Source: Lachnospiraceae bacterium (lineage in GTDB: Bacteria > Bacillota > Clostridia > Lachnospirales > Lachnospiraceae). From it: a stretch of 38,263 nt of DNA. The stretch lies in assembly GCA_017962225.1 (NCBI GenBank), contig JAGCVT010000085.1, positions 1 through 38,263 on the forward strand, written 5' to 3'. A model generated the notes under the pieces. It was not told the DNA's origin. It worked only from the letters and a program-made list of their open reading frames with translations, and did not search any database. Positions 25,834 to 33,343 of the stretch are shown in pieces (within the stretch, counting starts at the first letter, position 1; every line of letters starts with the position of its first letter). The translations under genes were made by a program, and so were the position numbers.

Positions 25834-25886
25834 TATGTAGTATTGAAAACTACATACACTATAACACAGCAAACCCTTATAATCAA
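25834..25886 (-). promoter_or_regulatory. degV promoter with a start-site dyad (putative operator)
   Basis: The minus strand shows TTGATT (25886-25881), a 17-base spacer, and TATAGT (25863-25858). Immediately downstream, 25834-25856 holds an inverted repeat with perfect 8-base arms TATGTAGT and ACTACATA around 7 bases. The dyad covers the expected start near 25851, where a repressor would block transcription; as RNA it could also form a 5' stem. Confidence 0.65.
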
Positions 25887-25919
25887 TAAAACACATTTAA
25901 CATTTTTAAAAAATATTTG

Positions 25920-25948
25920 TTGCGTTTTCATTTGATATCGTGTACAAT
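25920..25948 (+). promoter_or_regulatory. Sigma-A promoter for tRNA-Gln
   Basis: TTGCGT (25920-25925), a 17-base spacer, and TACAAT (25943-25948). The start would be near 25955, about 13 bases before the mature tRNA end. It is divergent from the degV promoter. Confidence 0.75.
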
Positions 25949-25967
25949 ACATTAGTGTCTAAAAAAT

Positions 25968-26039
25968 AGCGCCATCGCCAAACGGTAAGGCAACGGACTC
26001 TGACTCCGTCATCTCAAGGTTCGAATCCTTGTGGCGCTG
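25968..26039 (+). tRNA. tRNA-Gln, anticodon CTG
   Basis: A complete 72-base cloverleaf. The acceptor arms AGCGCCA and TGGCGCT pair over 7 bp. The D arm is GCC-AAACGGTAA-GGC, the anticodon stem is ACGGA/TCCGT with loop CTCTGAC (anticodon CTG, reads CAG), and the T arm is CAAGG-TTCGAAT-CCTTG. The discriminator base is G. CCA is not encoded; the genomic bases are CTA. It is a single tRNA with its own promoter and terminator. Confidence 0.96.
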
Positions 26040-26041
26040 CT

Positions 26042-26074
26042 AAGGTTTCAGCAAAAATGCCGGAACCTTTTTTT
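26042..26074 (+). terminator. Rho-independent terminator after tRNA-Gln
   Basis: An 8-bp stem (AAGGTTTC/GGAACCTT, with one G-U pair) around a loop of 12 bases, followed by TTTTTTT. It starts three bases after the tRNA. Confidence 0.85.
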
Positions 26075-26081
26075 ATGTCTT

Positions 26082-26813
26082 TTATGAGTTTTTTTCAAAT
26101 TTCAAAAGAGGATGTTTTTCGCGGTCGATCAAACAGTATAAGGATAAAACAACCGCACCCGTTAAAGTCGTTATCATATCTGCCATTGTATCGTTAAGGC
26201 CGATATCGATATATCCGGGCAAAACCTGTCCGTCCACAATTACTTCTTTTATGTTGTCAATCGACTGCAGTTCTCCGTTATTGCTTGTTAAAAGATATGA
26301 ATTGATTCTTGTAACCAGGACATCTTTTTGCATATCAAACATAAATAACGTATCCACCAGATATTCTACTATTTCCCATAAAACCCCGATGAAAACAGCA
26401 AGTGAAATCGCATAAAAAATATTACGGATGCGTTTTTTCAAGGTTATCTCATCTTCGATAGAGAGATAATAATATCCGAACGTTGCAAACATGAAGCCGC
26501 CCGTACAGTGCATCATATCGTCCCACCAGGGCAAATAAAGATACAGATTAAAGCAGGAGCCCATTGTATGTTCAGTGGCATAAATAACCAGGAAACAATA
26601 CATCGGCCACGGAATCCACATATCAAAAAGAATTTCCAGGACAACCGGAACCATTGCCAAAAGCAGAGTTATTGTCACCCTTATTGCGTTAACGTTATCT
26701 TTAGCGACAAACAGATAATAAATAATCAGCGCCAGTAAGAGGAGCTCTATTACACAAAGATATATTATTTTGCCTTTTCGTTTTTTAAGTTTCAAAGAAA
26801 GTTTACTGTTCAT
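26082..26813 (-). CDS. DUF2238-like (YjdF-type) integral membrane protein
   Basis: Function not known. The 243-residue product has about six hydrophobic segments. Conserved-looking polar residues lie at helix ends: WWDDMMHCTGGFMFATFGYYY, LWEIVEYLVD and DIGLNDTMADMITTLTGAV. This D..H..G / E..E / DT..D..G pattern matches DUF2238-type membrane proteins, so the match is fair but by eye only. It starts 5 bases after the CPBP-like gene stop and is the last gene of a four-gene operon with two ABC-2 permeases. Confidence 0.6.
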   Translation of the reverse strand: MNSKLSLKLKKRKGKIIYLCVIELLLLALIIYYLFVAKDNVNAIRVTITLLLAMVPVVLEILFDMWIPWPMYCFLVIYATEHTMGSCFNLYLYLPWWDDMMHCTGGFMFATFGYYYLSIEDEITLKKRIRNIFYAISLAVFIGVLWEIVEYLVDTLFMFDMQKDVLVTRINSYLLTSNNGELQSIDNIKEVIVDGQVLPGYIDIGLNDTMADMITTLTGAVVLSLYCLIDREKHPLLKFEKNS

Positions 26814-26818
26814 ATGTT

Positions 26819-27487
26819 TTATCCCAAGCCTATAGTTCTCGGCAGAATTCCGAATACAAAATGCAAGATCCAGACACCCCAGATATTTTTATCTCTTTCA
26901 TAGAGAATTCCCGTCACGAAACACATTATTCCCGCGCCTAAAAATGTAATCAGTCTGTAGTGCATGTGGAATACACTGAAAAGCAGTCCAATGTAGATTA
27001 ACGTTATCCATTTTCTGCCGCCCATGGCCTGTTTGACATTATCCTGCCATAAAGGTTTTATGAGCAGTTCCTGCCACAGGGAAATAAACGGATACGACCA
27101 GCGGTAATTCGTGGTTAAATACAATGCAAAATAAGGGCGCGCTGCCACCACAGGATCTTTGGTATTTAAATAAAATCTGTATCCGAGCAGAACCGCCGTA
27201 TATAAAAGAATTACGATAGCCACTTCCAGAAACTCGCGTTTGGCGTTGCATTCCTTTGATATCTTAAAACACGAAAGTGAAAACGACAGTTTGCCGCAAA
27301 GTACCAGAATGAGCGCAATCACCGACACAATCGCCATAAAAATTTTTATCAGTAGGCTCTCGCTCCCCGGTATCGAATATCCGGGCAAAAACCGCTCGCA
27401 GACTCTGTTCGTTAAGACCAGAATAATAACGCCCACCAGACTTAATATAAAAACGGATTTGTTTTTTTCTTCCTTTTCTGCTTTCAT
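26819..27487 (-). CDS. CPBP-like intramembrane protease family protein with altered motif
   Basis: The 222-residue product has about seven hydrophobic segments. In CPBP (CAAX protease / bacteriocin-processing) proteins the motifs are EExxxR, FxxxH and HxxxN/D. Here the first is QELLIK (Gln139, Glu140, Lys144), the second is FSVFH (Phe170, His174) and the third is HFVFG (His209, Gly213). The two histidines and the second Glu are kept, while the first Glu, the Arg and the last Asn differ, so activity is uncertain. The ATG comes directly after the stop of the upstream ABC-2 permease gene, indicating coupled translation. Membership is likely but not certain. Confidence 0.6.
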   Translation of the reverse strand: MKAEKEEKNKSVFILSLVGVIILVLTNRVCERFLPGYSIPGSESLLIKIFMAIVSVIALILVLCGKLSFSLSCFKISKECNAKREFLEVAIVILLYTAVLLGYRFYLNTKDPVVAARPYFALYLTTNYRWSYPFISLWQELLIKPLWQDNVKQAMGGRKWITLIYIGLLFSVFHMHYRLITFLGAGIMCFVTGILYERDKNIWGVWILHFVFGILPRTIGLG

Positions 27488-28615
27488 CTATTCAATCCTT
27501 TTTCTTCTGCTGATAATCCATGCAGTAAACATTCCGAGTAAAAACCAGCACGCAAGCGCAATAACGGAGCCCGCAAAATATCTTTTATCAAATATCGCAT
27601 TGTAAAACCAGTGTCCGGGAACCACTACCGATGTTATATCCCATACTCTCGCCCATTCAGGAAGCTCGCAGAGAAGTCCCGCGAAAAGCGAAACTGCCGC
27701 TACCGCAATCGGAGAAATCAGAACAAGATTTGAAAACTTACCCGATATACAGCATATTATCAGGGCAACCGCCGCCGACGAGCAAATATAAATCATAAAA
27801 GAAACAAACACCCTAAAAGGATTCGGATGGCCGCTTATTATAAGAACCGGAATAAAACCAAGTAAGGAAACAGCTATTCCCGGAAGCGACTGGAATATAA
27901 AGAGTAAGGAGGTTTTTCCGCCTTTCCCCGACACTCTTCTTAACAGTCCGGTACTTGAGTAACCGCACATCCATGTTCCGCTGATGCAAAGATAAAACAG
28001 TGCAAAAAACGCATACCATCTGATGCCGAAATAGTTTTCTTCCTTTTCGGGCTCGCTTTCTGCAGCCATAATACTCTTTATGTCCAAAAGCCCTTCGGAT
28101 TTCCATGCGTCTTTCGTATTTGCGATAAACTCATCCAAATCTTCTTCACTTGATCCTTCGATTTCGGTGATTCTTTTTCTGACAAGTTCTTCCGACCAGA
28201 CTTTTATCGCATCATTAATTACCATTTCAGTAAATGTCGTCATTTCATACGAATCCGCCATTACAGTAACTTTGACCAGGGATTCATATTCGCTTCGCTT
28301 AATCTTTTTGGTGAAATCCGGCGAAATTTCGATTATGCCCTGCGCCTTATCCATCGCAAGATTGTTAATTGCCTCGTCATAATTCGATACGCGGAAATTA
28401 AAATCCTCTTCATAAGAAAGGATTTCAATCAGGCGTTCTCCGAGCGCACCCTCGTCGTAATTCACGACTTCAATCATGATTTCCTTGGGATTTTCGGCGT
28501 TGCTGTATTGCGAAATATATATTGAAACCACGACGGCAATGATTATAACGGCTAAAGAAGAAATATCCGTAAGCATTGCCCTTGTTCTGCCTTTAAGCAG
28601 CGAAAGATAATTCAT
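27488..28615 (-). CDS. ABC-2 type transporter permease
   Basis: The 375-residue product has one helix near residues 18-35, a large extracytoplasmic domain (about 40-190), and a block of five or six helices (about 198-365) with the glycine-rich pattern of ABC2_membrane permeases. It overlaps the preceding permease gene by 4 bases (ATGA), so the two are probably the halves of one heteromeric membrane unit. No ATP-binding gene is in this operon. Substrate is unknown; export of a peptide, lipid or drug is typical of the family. Confidence 0.78.
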   Translation of the reverse strand: MNYLSLLKGRTRAMLTDISSLAVIIIAVVVSIYISQYSNAENPKEIMIEVVNYDEGALGERLIEILSYEEDFNFRVSNYDEAINNLAMDKAQGIIEISPDFTKKIKRSEYESLVKVTVMADSYEMTTFTEMVINDAIKVWSEELVRKRITEIEGSSEEDLDEFIANTKDAWKSEGLLDIKSIMAAESEPEKEENYFGIRWYAFFALFYLCISGTWMCGYSSTGLLRRVSGKGGKTSLLFIFQSLPGIAVSLLGFIPVLIISGHPNPFRVFVSFMIYICSSAAVALIICCISGKFSNLVLISPIAVAAVSLFAGLLCELPEWARVWDITSVVVPGHWFYNAIFDKRYFAGSVIALACWFLLGMFTAWIISRRKRIE

Positions 28616-29820
28616 ACGGCACTCCTTTTACGATATATTAAAAAACCCGCCGCGAAAAATATTGCAAACGCAGCTGCCAGAATACACAAATCAAAAACGT
28701 ATCTCTCGGCCACAAAATTAAACATGGCATTCGAAAAGATACTCACACTCGCCCTGAACGGAGAGATCCTCATCATAAAAGACACAACCCCCGGCAGATT
28801 ACCCTTGTCGGATAAAAACGATACCGCTGCAATGGATGCGGTTCCAAAATAAAGTCCCGCCCAAAGAGCCGACTGTCCGCGCTTAAACAGGGAGCCTATA
28901 AACACCGCCAGTGAAGAAAATACAAGAGCGGTTAAAAGAATGCCCGGAATAACGGATAACGCAAAATGAATTTTTATGTTTCTTAGTGCCCTTGCCACAG
29001 GAAACATAATAAGAAAAGAAATCAAAATTAAAACAGCGCCAGAAATAATTCTCGCAACATAATATCCGAACAGTCTTTTCGCGGGAATGCTTCTTTTACT
29101 GAAAGTCTCGGATAAATCGAGGCTTGTAAGATATATAACCGGGAAAGAAGATAAATACGCACAGGAAGCAAACAAAACGGCAATAATCAGTCTGAAATGA
29201 TAATCGGCGCCGAAGTTAAAAATGCCCTTCTTTCCGATTACTCTGCCTCGCGAAATAAACACGCCAAGAAGATCTGCGATTCCGTCATTCCAGATAACCA
29301 GTATTTCATCTTCGCTTAATCCAAGCTTCTCGGCAATTATAATAGCTTCGTTTACAACACCGATGCCCTGGCCGAAAACAGAAATACTGCTTTTTAGTCC
29401 GGTATAAAGAATCAGTGCATCGAATGCATGATTGGGCGAATAATAAAATTCCATTTCCGCTTTTTTACCGCTCATGGAATCAACATAAGTATTTGGAGGA
29501 ACGTACATAAAAATCGCAACTTTCCCCTCATCCACGAGTTTTTGGCCGGTGGCTTTTTCTTTTACGGGATATACCGCAACATCGCCCTTTTCAACTTCAT
29601 AATTAATGATTATATTCATCAGCTGGCTGACTTTTTCATTATCGTCCTCATTGAGGATTGCAACAGAATAAAATTTTTCTCCGGAATCTAAGAGCAGAGG
29701 CGCCATGAATAATGCGAACATCAAAATAACGGGAATGGGAGAAAACATTGCGATAAACGCTGTTTTTCCGTGTCCGAAAAGTCTTTTTATATCATATAAA
29801 ATGAACGAAAATGGATTCAT
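28612..29820 (-). CDS. ABC-2 type transporter permease
   Basis: The 402-residue product has the same layout as its neighbour: a first helix near 22-45, an extracytoplasmic domain (about 50-205), and six helices from about 208 to 398 ending in a short basic tail (RKRSAV). It is the first gene of the operon. Upstream are a tandem repeat TTGACGGG and a palindrome. The ribosome site is a G-run about 11 bases before the ATG. It faces the two-component genes transcribed in the opposite direction, so those may regulate it (inference). Confidence 0.78.
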   Translation of the reverse strand: MNPFSFILYDIKRLFGHGKTAFIAMFSPIPVILMFALFMAPLLLDSGEKFYSVAILNEDDNEKVSQLMNIIINYEVEKGDVAVYPVKEKATGQKLVDEGKVAIFMYVPPNTYVDSMSGKKAEMEFYYSPNHAFDALILYTGLKSSISVFGQGIGVVNEAIIIAEKLGLSEDEILVIWNDGIADLLGVFISRGRVIGKKGIFNFGADYHFRLIIAVLFASCAYLSSFPVIYLTSLDLSETFSKRSIPAKRLFGYYVARIISGAVLILISFLIMFPVARALRNIKIHFALSVIPGILLTALVFSSLAVFIGSLFKRGQSALWAGLYFGTASIAAVSFLSDKGNLPGVVSFMMRISPFRASVSIFSNAMFNFVAERYVFDLCILAAAFAIFFAAGFLIYRKRSAV

Positions 29821-29834
29821 CTTATAAAATATCC

Positions 29835-29869
29835 CCCGTCAACCCGTCAAGAACAATCCTTAAAGGATT
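29835..29869 (-). repeat. Tandem repeat and palindrome upstream of the ABC-2 operon
   Basis: Two exact head-to-tail copies of TTGACGGG (minus strand) occupy 29850-29835, 15 bases before the first permease ATG. Five bases further up, 29855-29869 is a 15-base palindrome AATCCTT-A-AAGGATT. A single half-site AAGGATT recurs at 29920-29926. These may be regulator sites. No fully convincing promoter was found here. Confidence 0.4.
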
Positions 29870-29919
29870 TATTACTTTTAATAATATCATATAATTATTA
29901 ATTTTTTTAAATATTTTTT

Positions 29920-30066
29920 AAGGATTGGTTTATATACTGGGATAACGATTTAAATAACATTATCGCCGAAGAAACCCAGCCTTTATTCCTTGGTCAGAAA
30001 ACCTCAAAAGAAGTTGCCGAGATAATACAATCCAGAGCTCAGATATATATAAATGAGAAACAATAA
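29920..30066 (+). pseudogene. C-terminal remnant of an extracellular sugar-binding protein (ABC transporter)
   Basis: The 315-base gap between the ABC-2 operon and the response regulator has no intact gene. On the plus strand a 48-codon frame without a start ends at the TAA at 30064. Its translation includes NNIIAEETQPLFLGQKTSKE and then VAEIIQSRAQIYINEKQ, which has the look of the last helices of family 1 solute-binding proteins (a GQKS-x-EEVA-x-IIQ-x-R-x-Q-x-Y-x-NE pattern). Everything upstream of about 29920 is gone and replaced by AT-rich DNA. Family assignment is by eye. Confidence 0.55.
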
Positions 30067-30106
30067 TCCTCTCCGTTTATTTGATTTTAAAATAATATTT
30101 GGTTAT

Positions 30107-30112
30107 TATAAT
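30107..30112 (+). promoter_or_regulatory. -10 box for the two-component operon
   Basis: A perfect TATAAT lies 23 bases before the response-regulator ATG. No good -35 box is seen at 16-18 bases; such promoters often need an activator, possibly the response regulator itself. AAAGGTGA is the ribosome site. Confidence 0.45.
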
Positions 30113-30135
30113 CTCATAAAATAAAGGTGATTATT

Positions 30136-30813
30136 ATGAGAATTTTAATTGTTGAAGACGAAAAAGAAATAACGGACGGTATTAAAGCCATTCTCGAAAA
30201 AGAAGGCTACTCAACAGATGTCGCTTACGACGGAAAAAAGGGACTTGAATGTATTGAAAACAATATTTACGATCTGGTTCTTTTAGATATAATGCTGCCT
30301 TACATGAGCGGCATAGAAATCCTAAAAGAAATCCGTGAAGAAGAAATTCAGACTCCGGTAATACTGCTGACCGCAAAATCCCAGATTGACGATAAAATCA
30401 CCGGTCTTGATGCCGGCGCCGATGACTACATGACCAAGCCCTTTGATGCAGGAGAACTTTTGGCCCGCGTAAGAGCGAGGGTTCGTAACAATGCCGACGT
30501 TAAAAAGAGTATCATTTACGCTTATGATATAAGCCTTGATATTTCAACATACAAACTCAGCTTCGGCGACAAGTCGGTAAAATTATCCAAGACCGAGTAT
30601 CAGCTCCTTGAATACCTTATGTTAAACAAAGGACAGGTTCTTTCCAAGGACATGATTCTTGACAAGGTCTGGGGATATGAAACGGACAGCGAATACAACA
30701 ACCTCGAAGTATACATCACTTTTTTACGAAAAAAATTCGCTTTCCTTAACACAAAAACTTCTATCGTAAACAAAAAGGGCATCGGTTATTCCCTTGTATC
30801 CGGAGAAAATTAA
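30136..30813 (+). CDS. OmpR/PhoB family response regulator
   Basis: The 225-residue product has a receiver domain with acidic residues Glu7, Asp8, phospho-acceptor Asp51 (LVLLDIMLP), Thr79 and Lys101, then a winged-helix DNA-binding domain (about 128-222) with KLSKTEYQLLEYLMLNKGQVLSKDMILDKVWGY and the end KKGIGYSLV. The ATG at 30136 is chosen over a GTG three codons earlier, because that GTG lies inside the AAAGGTGA ribosome site. The kinase gene follows with no gap. Genes under its control are unknown; the adjacent divergent ABC-2 operon is the simplest candidate. Confidence 0.94.
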   Translation: MRILIVEDEKEITDGIKAILEKEGYSTDVAYDGKKGLECIENNIYDLVLLDIMLPYMSGIEILKEIREEEIQTPVILLTAKSQIDDKITGLDAGADDYMTKPFDAGELLARVRARVRNNADVKKSIIYAYDISLDISTYKLSFGDKSVKLSKTEYQLLEYLMLNKGQVLSKDMILDKVWGYETDSEYNNLEVYITFLRKKFAFLNTKTSIVNKKGIGYSLVSGEN

Positions 30814-32019
30814 ATGACTGCAAAATTAAGAAAAAAATTCGTTTTAGTTACCGCTTCCCTTTTACTGGTTGTATTCGGGCTCTTTTTTATCGCCAATACC
30901 GCATATAACAAATACTGGAACAACATCACACAAAAGGAAATGCTCGACTGGATTTCCGACAGCGGTGTATTTGATTTAAACAATATTGATGTCGAAACGG
31001 AAGAACTGGTTAATAATATTACCGAAGGTGAAAATCCGATTGTCGGCCTCCATCTTGCCAAAGACGGACTGATTTTAAACACCAAAATAATCGGCGAAGA
31101 TACTTATGCCAAAATATCCGAAAAAACCATCAACAATATTCTTAAAAAAGGCGAAGGAAACTATAAGGTCGGAAAATACATTTATTCGTATAAAGAAGAA
31201 AGTGACGGCAGTATTATGCTTGTCATCATGGATTCTTCCATGTATTCACGAAGTTTCTGGAAAACCATCGGAAAAGGCGCTCTTATCATTCTTGGCGCAG
31301 CCGCTCTGCTGGTAATAATTTTCTTCCTTTCCCGTTTTATAACCGCGCCCGCCGAACAGGCGATTCTTAGAGAAAAACAGTTTATCTCCGATGCAAGCCA
31401 TGAATTAAAAACACCCTTAGGCGCCATCAGCATAAACGCACAGGCCCTCGCGGCTCAGGATAAAGACAATCTTTATTTAAACAACATCATAAAAGAATCA
31501 GAGCGCATGAAGCGCCTGATTGAAAGATTACTGACCTTATCAAAGCTCGAAGAACAGCCCAATGACAATCACAGCAAAATATCATTCTCCGAGGCCGTAG
31601 AAGAGATAGTACTTACATATGAAAGTGTCTCTTTCGAAAAAGGCGTTAAATACAGCTACAGTATCGATAAAGATATTAATATAAACGCCAACAGGGACGA
31701 AATCTCGGAACTCGTAGAAATACTGGTTGATAATGCAATAAAAAATACCGAAAAAGACGGAGAAATATCCGTTGAATGCCATGTAAACAAAAACAAGGCC
31801 GTTCTTGAAGTTAAAAATACCGGAAAAGGAATCGATAAAAAAGACATTCCTTACGTATTCGAACGTTTTTATACAACAGACTCTTCAAGAAACTCAGGCA
31901 GCTTCGGACTGGGACTGGCCATTGCAAAATCCATTGTTTTAAGGCATAAAGGCGAGATAAGCGTTTACTGCCCTGTCGAAAATGAAACGGTTTTTAACGT
32001 AAAATTGCAAAAAATTTAA
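30814..32019 (+). CDS. Sensor histidine kinase
   Basis: The 401-residue product has two transmembrane helices (about 8-28 and 153-173) around an extracytoplasmic sensor of about 120 residues, then a HisKA domain with phospho-acceptor His196 (FISDASHELKTPLG) and a HATPase domain with N box (LVEILVDNAIKNTEKDG), G1 (NTGKGIDKKDIPYVFERFY) and G2 (GSFGLGLAIAKSIV). All catalytic boxes are intact. No HAMP domain of normal length is visible; the second helix leads to HisKA within about 20 residues. Its ATG follows the regulator stop directly. The sensed signal is unknown. Confidence 0.94.
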   Translation: MTAKLRKKFVLVTASLLLVVFGLFFIANTAYNKYWNNITQKEMLDWISDSGVFDLNNIDVETEELVNNITEGENPIVGLHLAKDGLILNTKIIGEDTYAKISEKTINNILKKGEGNYKVGKYIYSYKEESDGSIMLVIMDSSMYSRSFWKTIGKGALIILGAAALLVIIFFLSRFITAPAEQAILREKQFISDASHELKTPLGAISINAQALAAQDKDNLYLNNIIKESERMKRLIERLLTLSKLEEQPNDNHSKISFSEAVEEIVLTYESVSFEKGVKYSYSIDKDININANRDEISELVEILVDNAIKNTEKDGEISVECHVNKNKAVLEVKNTGKGIDKKDIPYVFERFYTTDSSRNSGSFGLGLAIAKSIVLRHKGEISVYCPVENETVFNVKLQKI

Positions 32020-32049
32020 AAACTTTAATATTTTCAATTATTTTTTAAG

Positions 32050-32095
32050 TTTCGCTGTTTATACTCCAATCATACATAGGAGGAAAACAGCGAAA
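32050..32095 (+). promoter_or_regulatory. 11-bp inverted repeat around the glycosyltransferase start signals
   Basis: Perfect arms TTTCGCTGTTT (32050-32060) and AAACAGCGAAA (32085-32095) enclose 24 bases that hold a TATACT -10-like box (32060-32065) and the AGGAGG ribosome site (32078-32083); the second arm ends at the ATG. If transcription starts at the -10 shown, the repeat is a DNA operator. If it starts further up, the RNA hairpin would hold the ribosome site in its loop. A good -35 box is not visible. Confidence 0.45.
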
Positions 32096-33343
32096 ATGAA
32101 AATACTAATTACTTCTGATATGTTTACACCCGCCGTTAACGGCGTTGTAACTTCAACACTTAATCTTATCAAAGGTCTTAAGGAAGACGGGCATGATGTC
32201 CGTATCCTTACTCTTTCAGATTCAGCATTTGAGAAAAAAGAAAATAATGTTTATTATATGCCTGCCTTCCCTGTCGGCGCGATATATCCCGAGGCAAGGA
32301 TTATGCTTCCGCCCGTCCTTAACTCTCTGTTGGAAGAACTTGTGGATTGGAATCCTGACATAATTCACAGCCAGTGTGAATTTTCATCCTTCATCTATGC
32401 AAGAATGATAGCCAAAAGAACAGGATCTCCCATCGTTCACACATATCACACTGTCTACGAAAACTATACTCATTATGTGTGTCCGAGCAAAACAATCGGA
32501 AGAAAGGCTGCCATTAAATTTACAAACTCCATTTCAAAACATGTAACAAACATGATCGTTCCTTCGGGAAAAATGTACCGCATGTTAAGCGACTATGAAA
32601 TAAATGCTCCTTTAACCGTTATTCCCACAGGAATTAACACAGACAAGTATTTAAACGCAGACAAATCCAAAAGAGACACACTTCGTGCGGAATACGGAAT
32701 AGGTAAAGACGAGTTTATATTACTCTATGCCGGAAGACTTGCTAAAGAAAAAAATCTTGAAGAAATACTCGATTTCCTCGCAGATTCAAGACTTAACAAT
32801 TTAAGACTTGTAATTGTCGGAGACGGTCCTCACAGAGAGACTCTTGAAAACAAATGCAAAGAAAACGGTATTGAAAACAGAGTTATTTTTACAGGTATGG
32901 TTTCTCCCGAAAAGATTGAAGAATATTATCTGATCGGCGATGTTTTTGTAAGTGCTTCGAAAAGTGAAACCCAGGGCTTAACCTACATGGAAGCCATGGT
33001 TTCAGGCTTACCTCTTTTATGCCGTGAAGACGAATGTCTTACAGATGTAATTAAAAACGGAACAAACGGATATCTTTACAAAGACAAAGACGATTTTATC
33101 GAAAAACTGAATTTCCTTTGGAACAATCAGGAGAAAAGATTATCCATGGGACAGAAAGCGAGACAGACCGTGCTTGATGATTTCTCAGAAAGAGCCTTTG
33201 TCAAATCCTGCGAGAGACTGTACGTAAATACCGTATCTGATTTCTCACATAACTTTAATCGTAACTCCGACAGAGTATTCAAAATCCCTTTTAACAGGGT
33301 ACGGAATCAAAAAACCTATAGTTTCGATGTCAAACGGAATTGA
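32096..33343 (+). CDS. GT4 glycosyltransferase, diacylglycerol glucosyltransferase type, with chimeric C-terminus
   Basis: Such enzymes put glucose on diacylglycerol to make membrane glycolipids, which also anchor lipoteichoic acid. The N-terminal half has SDMFTPAVNGVVTSTLNLIK and the HTYHTVYENYTHYV segment characteristic of this subgroup; the C-terminal half has YAGRLAKEKNLEE, a nucleotide-sugar site VGDGPHRETL, and the EX7E motif at Glu291/Glu299 (SETQGLTYMEAM). Residues 1 to about 380 cover the fold. The last 35 or so codons are an out-of-frame reading of a neighbouring glycosyltransferase relic, so the natural stop was probably lost in a deletion. Activity is likely kept, since the catalytic residues are all present. 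Confidence 0.82.
   Translation: MKILITSDMFTPAVNGVVTSTLNLIKGLKEDGHDVRILTLSDSAFEKKENNVYYMPAFPVGAIYPEARIMLPPVLNSLLEELVDWNPDIIHSQCEFSSFIYARMIAKRTGSPIVHTYHTVYENYTHYVCPSKTIGRKAAIKFTNSISKHVTNMIVPSGKMYRMLSDYEINAPLTVIPTGINTDKYLNADKSKRDTLRAEYGIGKDEFILLYAGRLAKEKNLEEILDFLADSRLNNLRLVIVGDGPHRETLENKCKENGIENRVIFTGMVSPEKIEEYYLIGDVFVSASKSETQGLTYMEAMVSGLPLLCREDECLTDVIKNGTNGYLYKDKDDFIEKLNFLWNNQEKRLSMGQKARQTVLDDFSERAFVKSCERLYVNTVSDFSHNFNRNSDRVFKIPFNRVRNQKTYSFDVKRN

Noticed and set aside
25968-26039. tRNA-Gln as an integration site for the accessory region to its right
   Set aside because: No integrase and no second copy of the tRNA 3' end were found in the window, so no attachment site can be supported.
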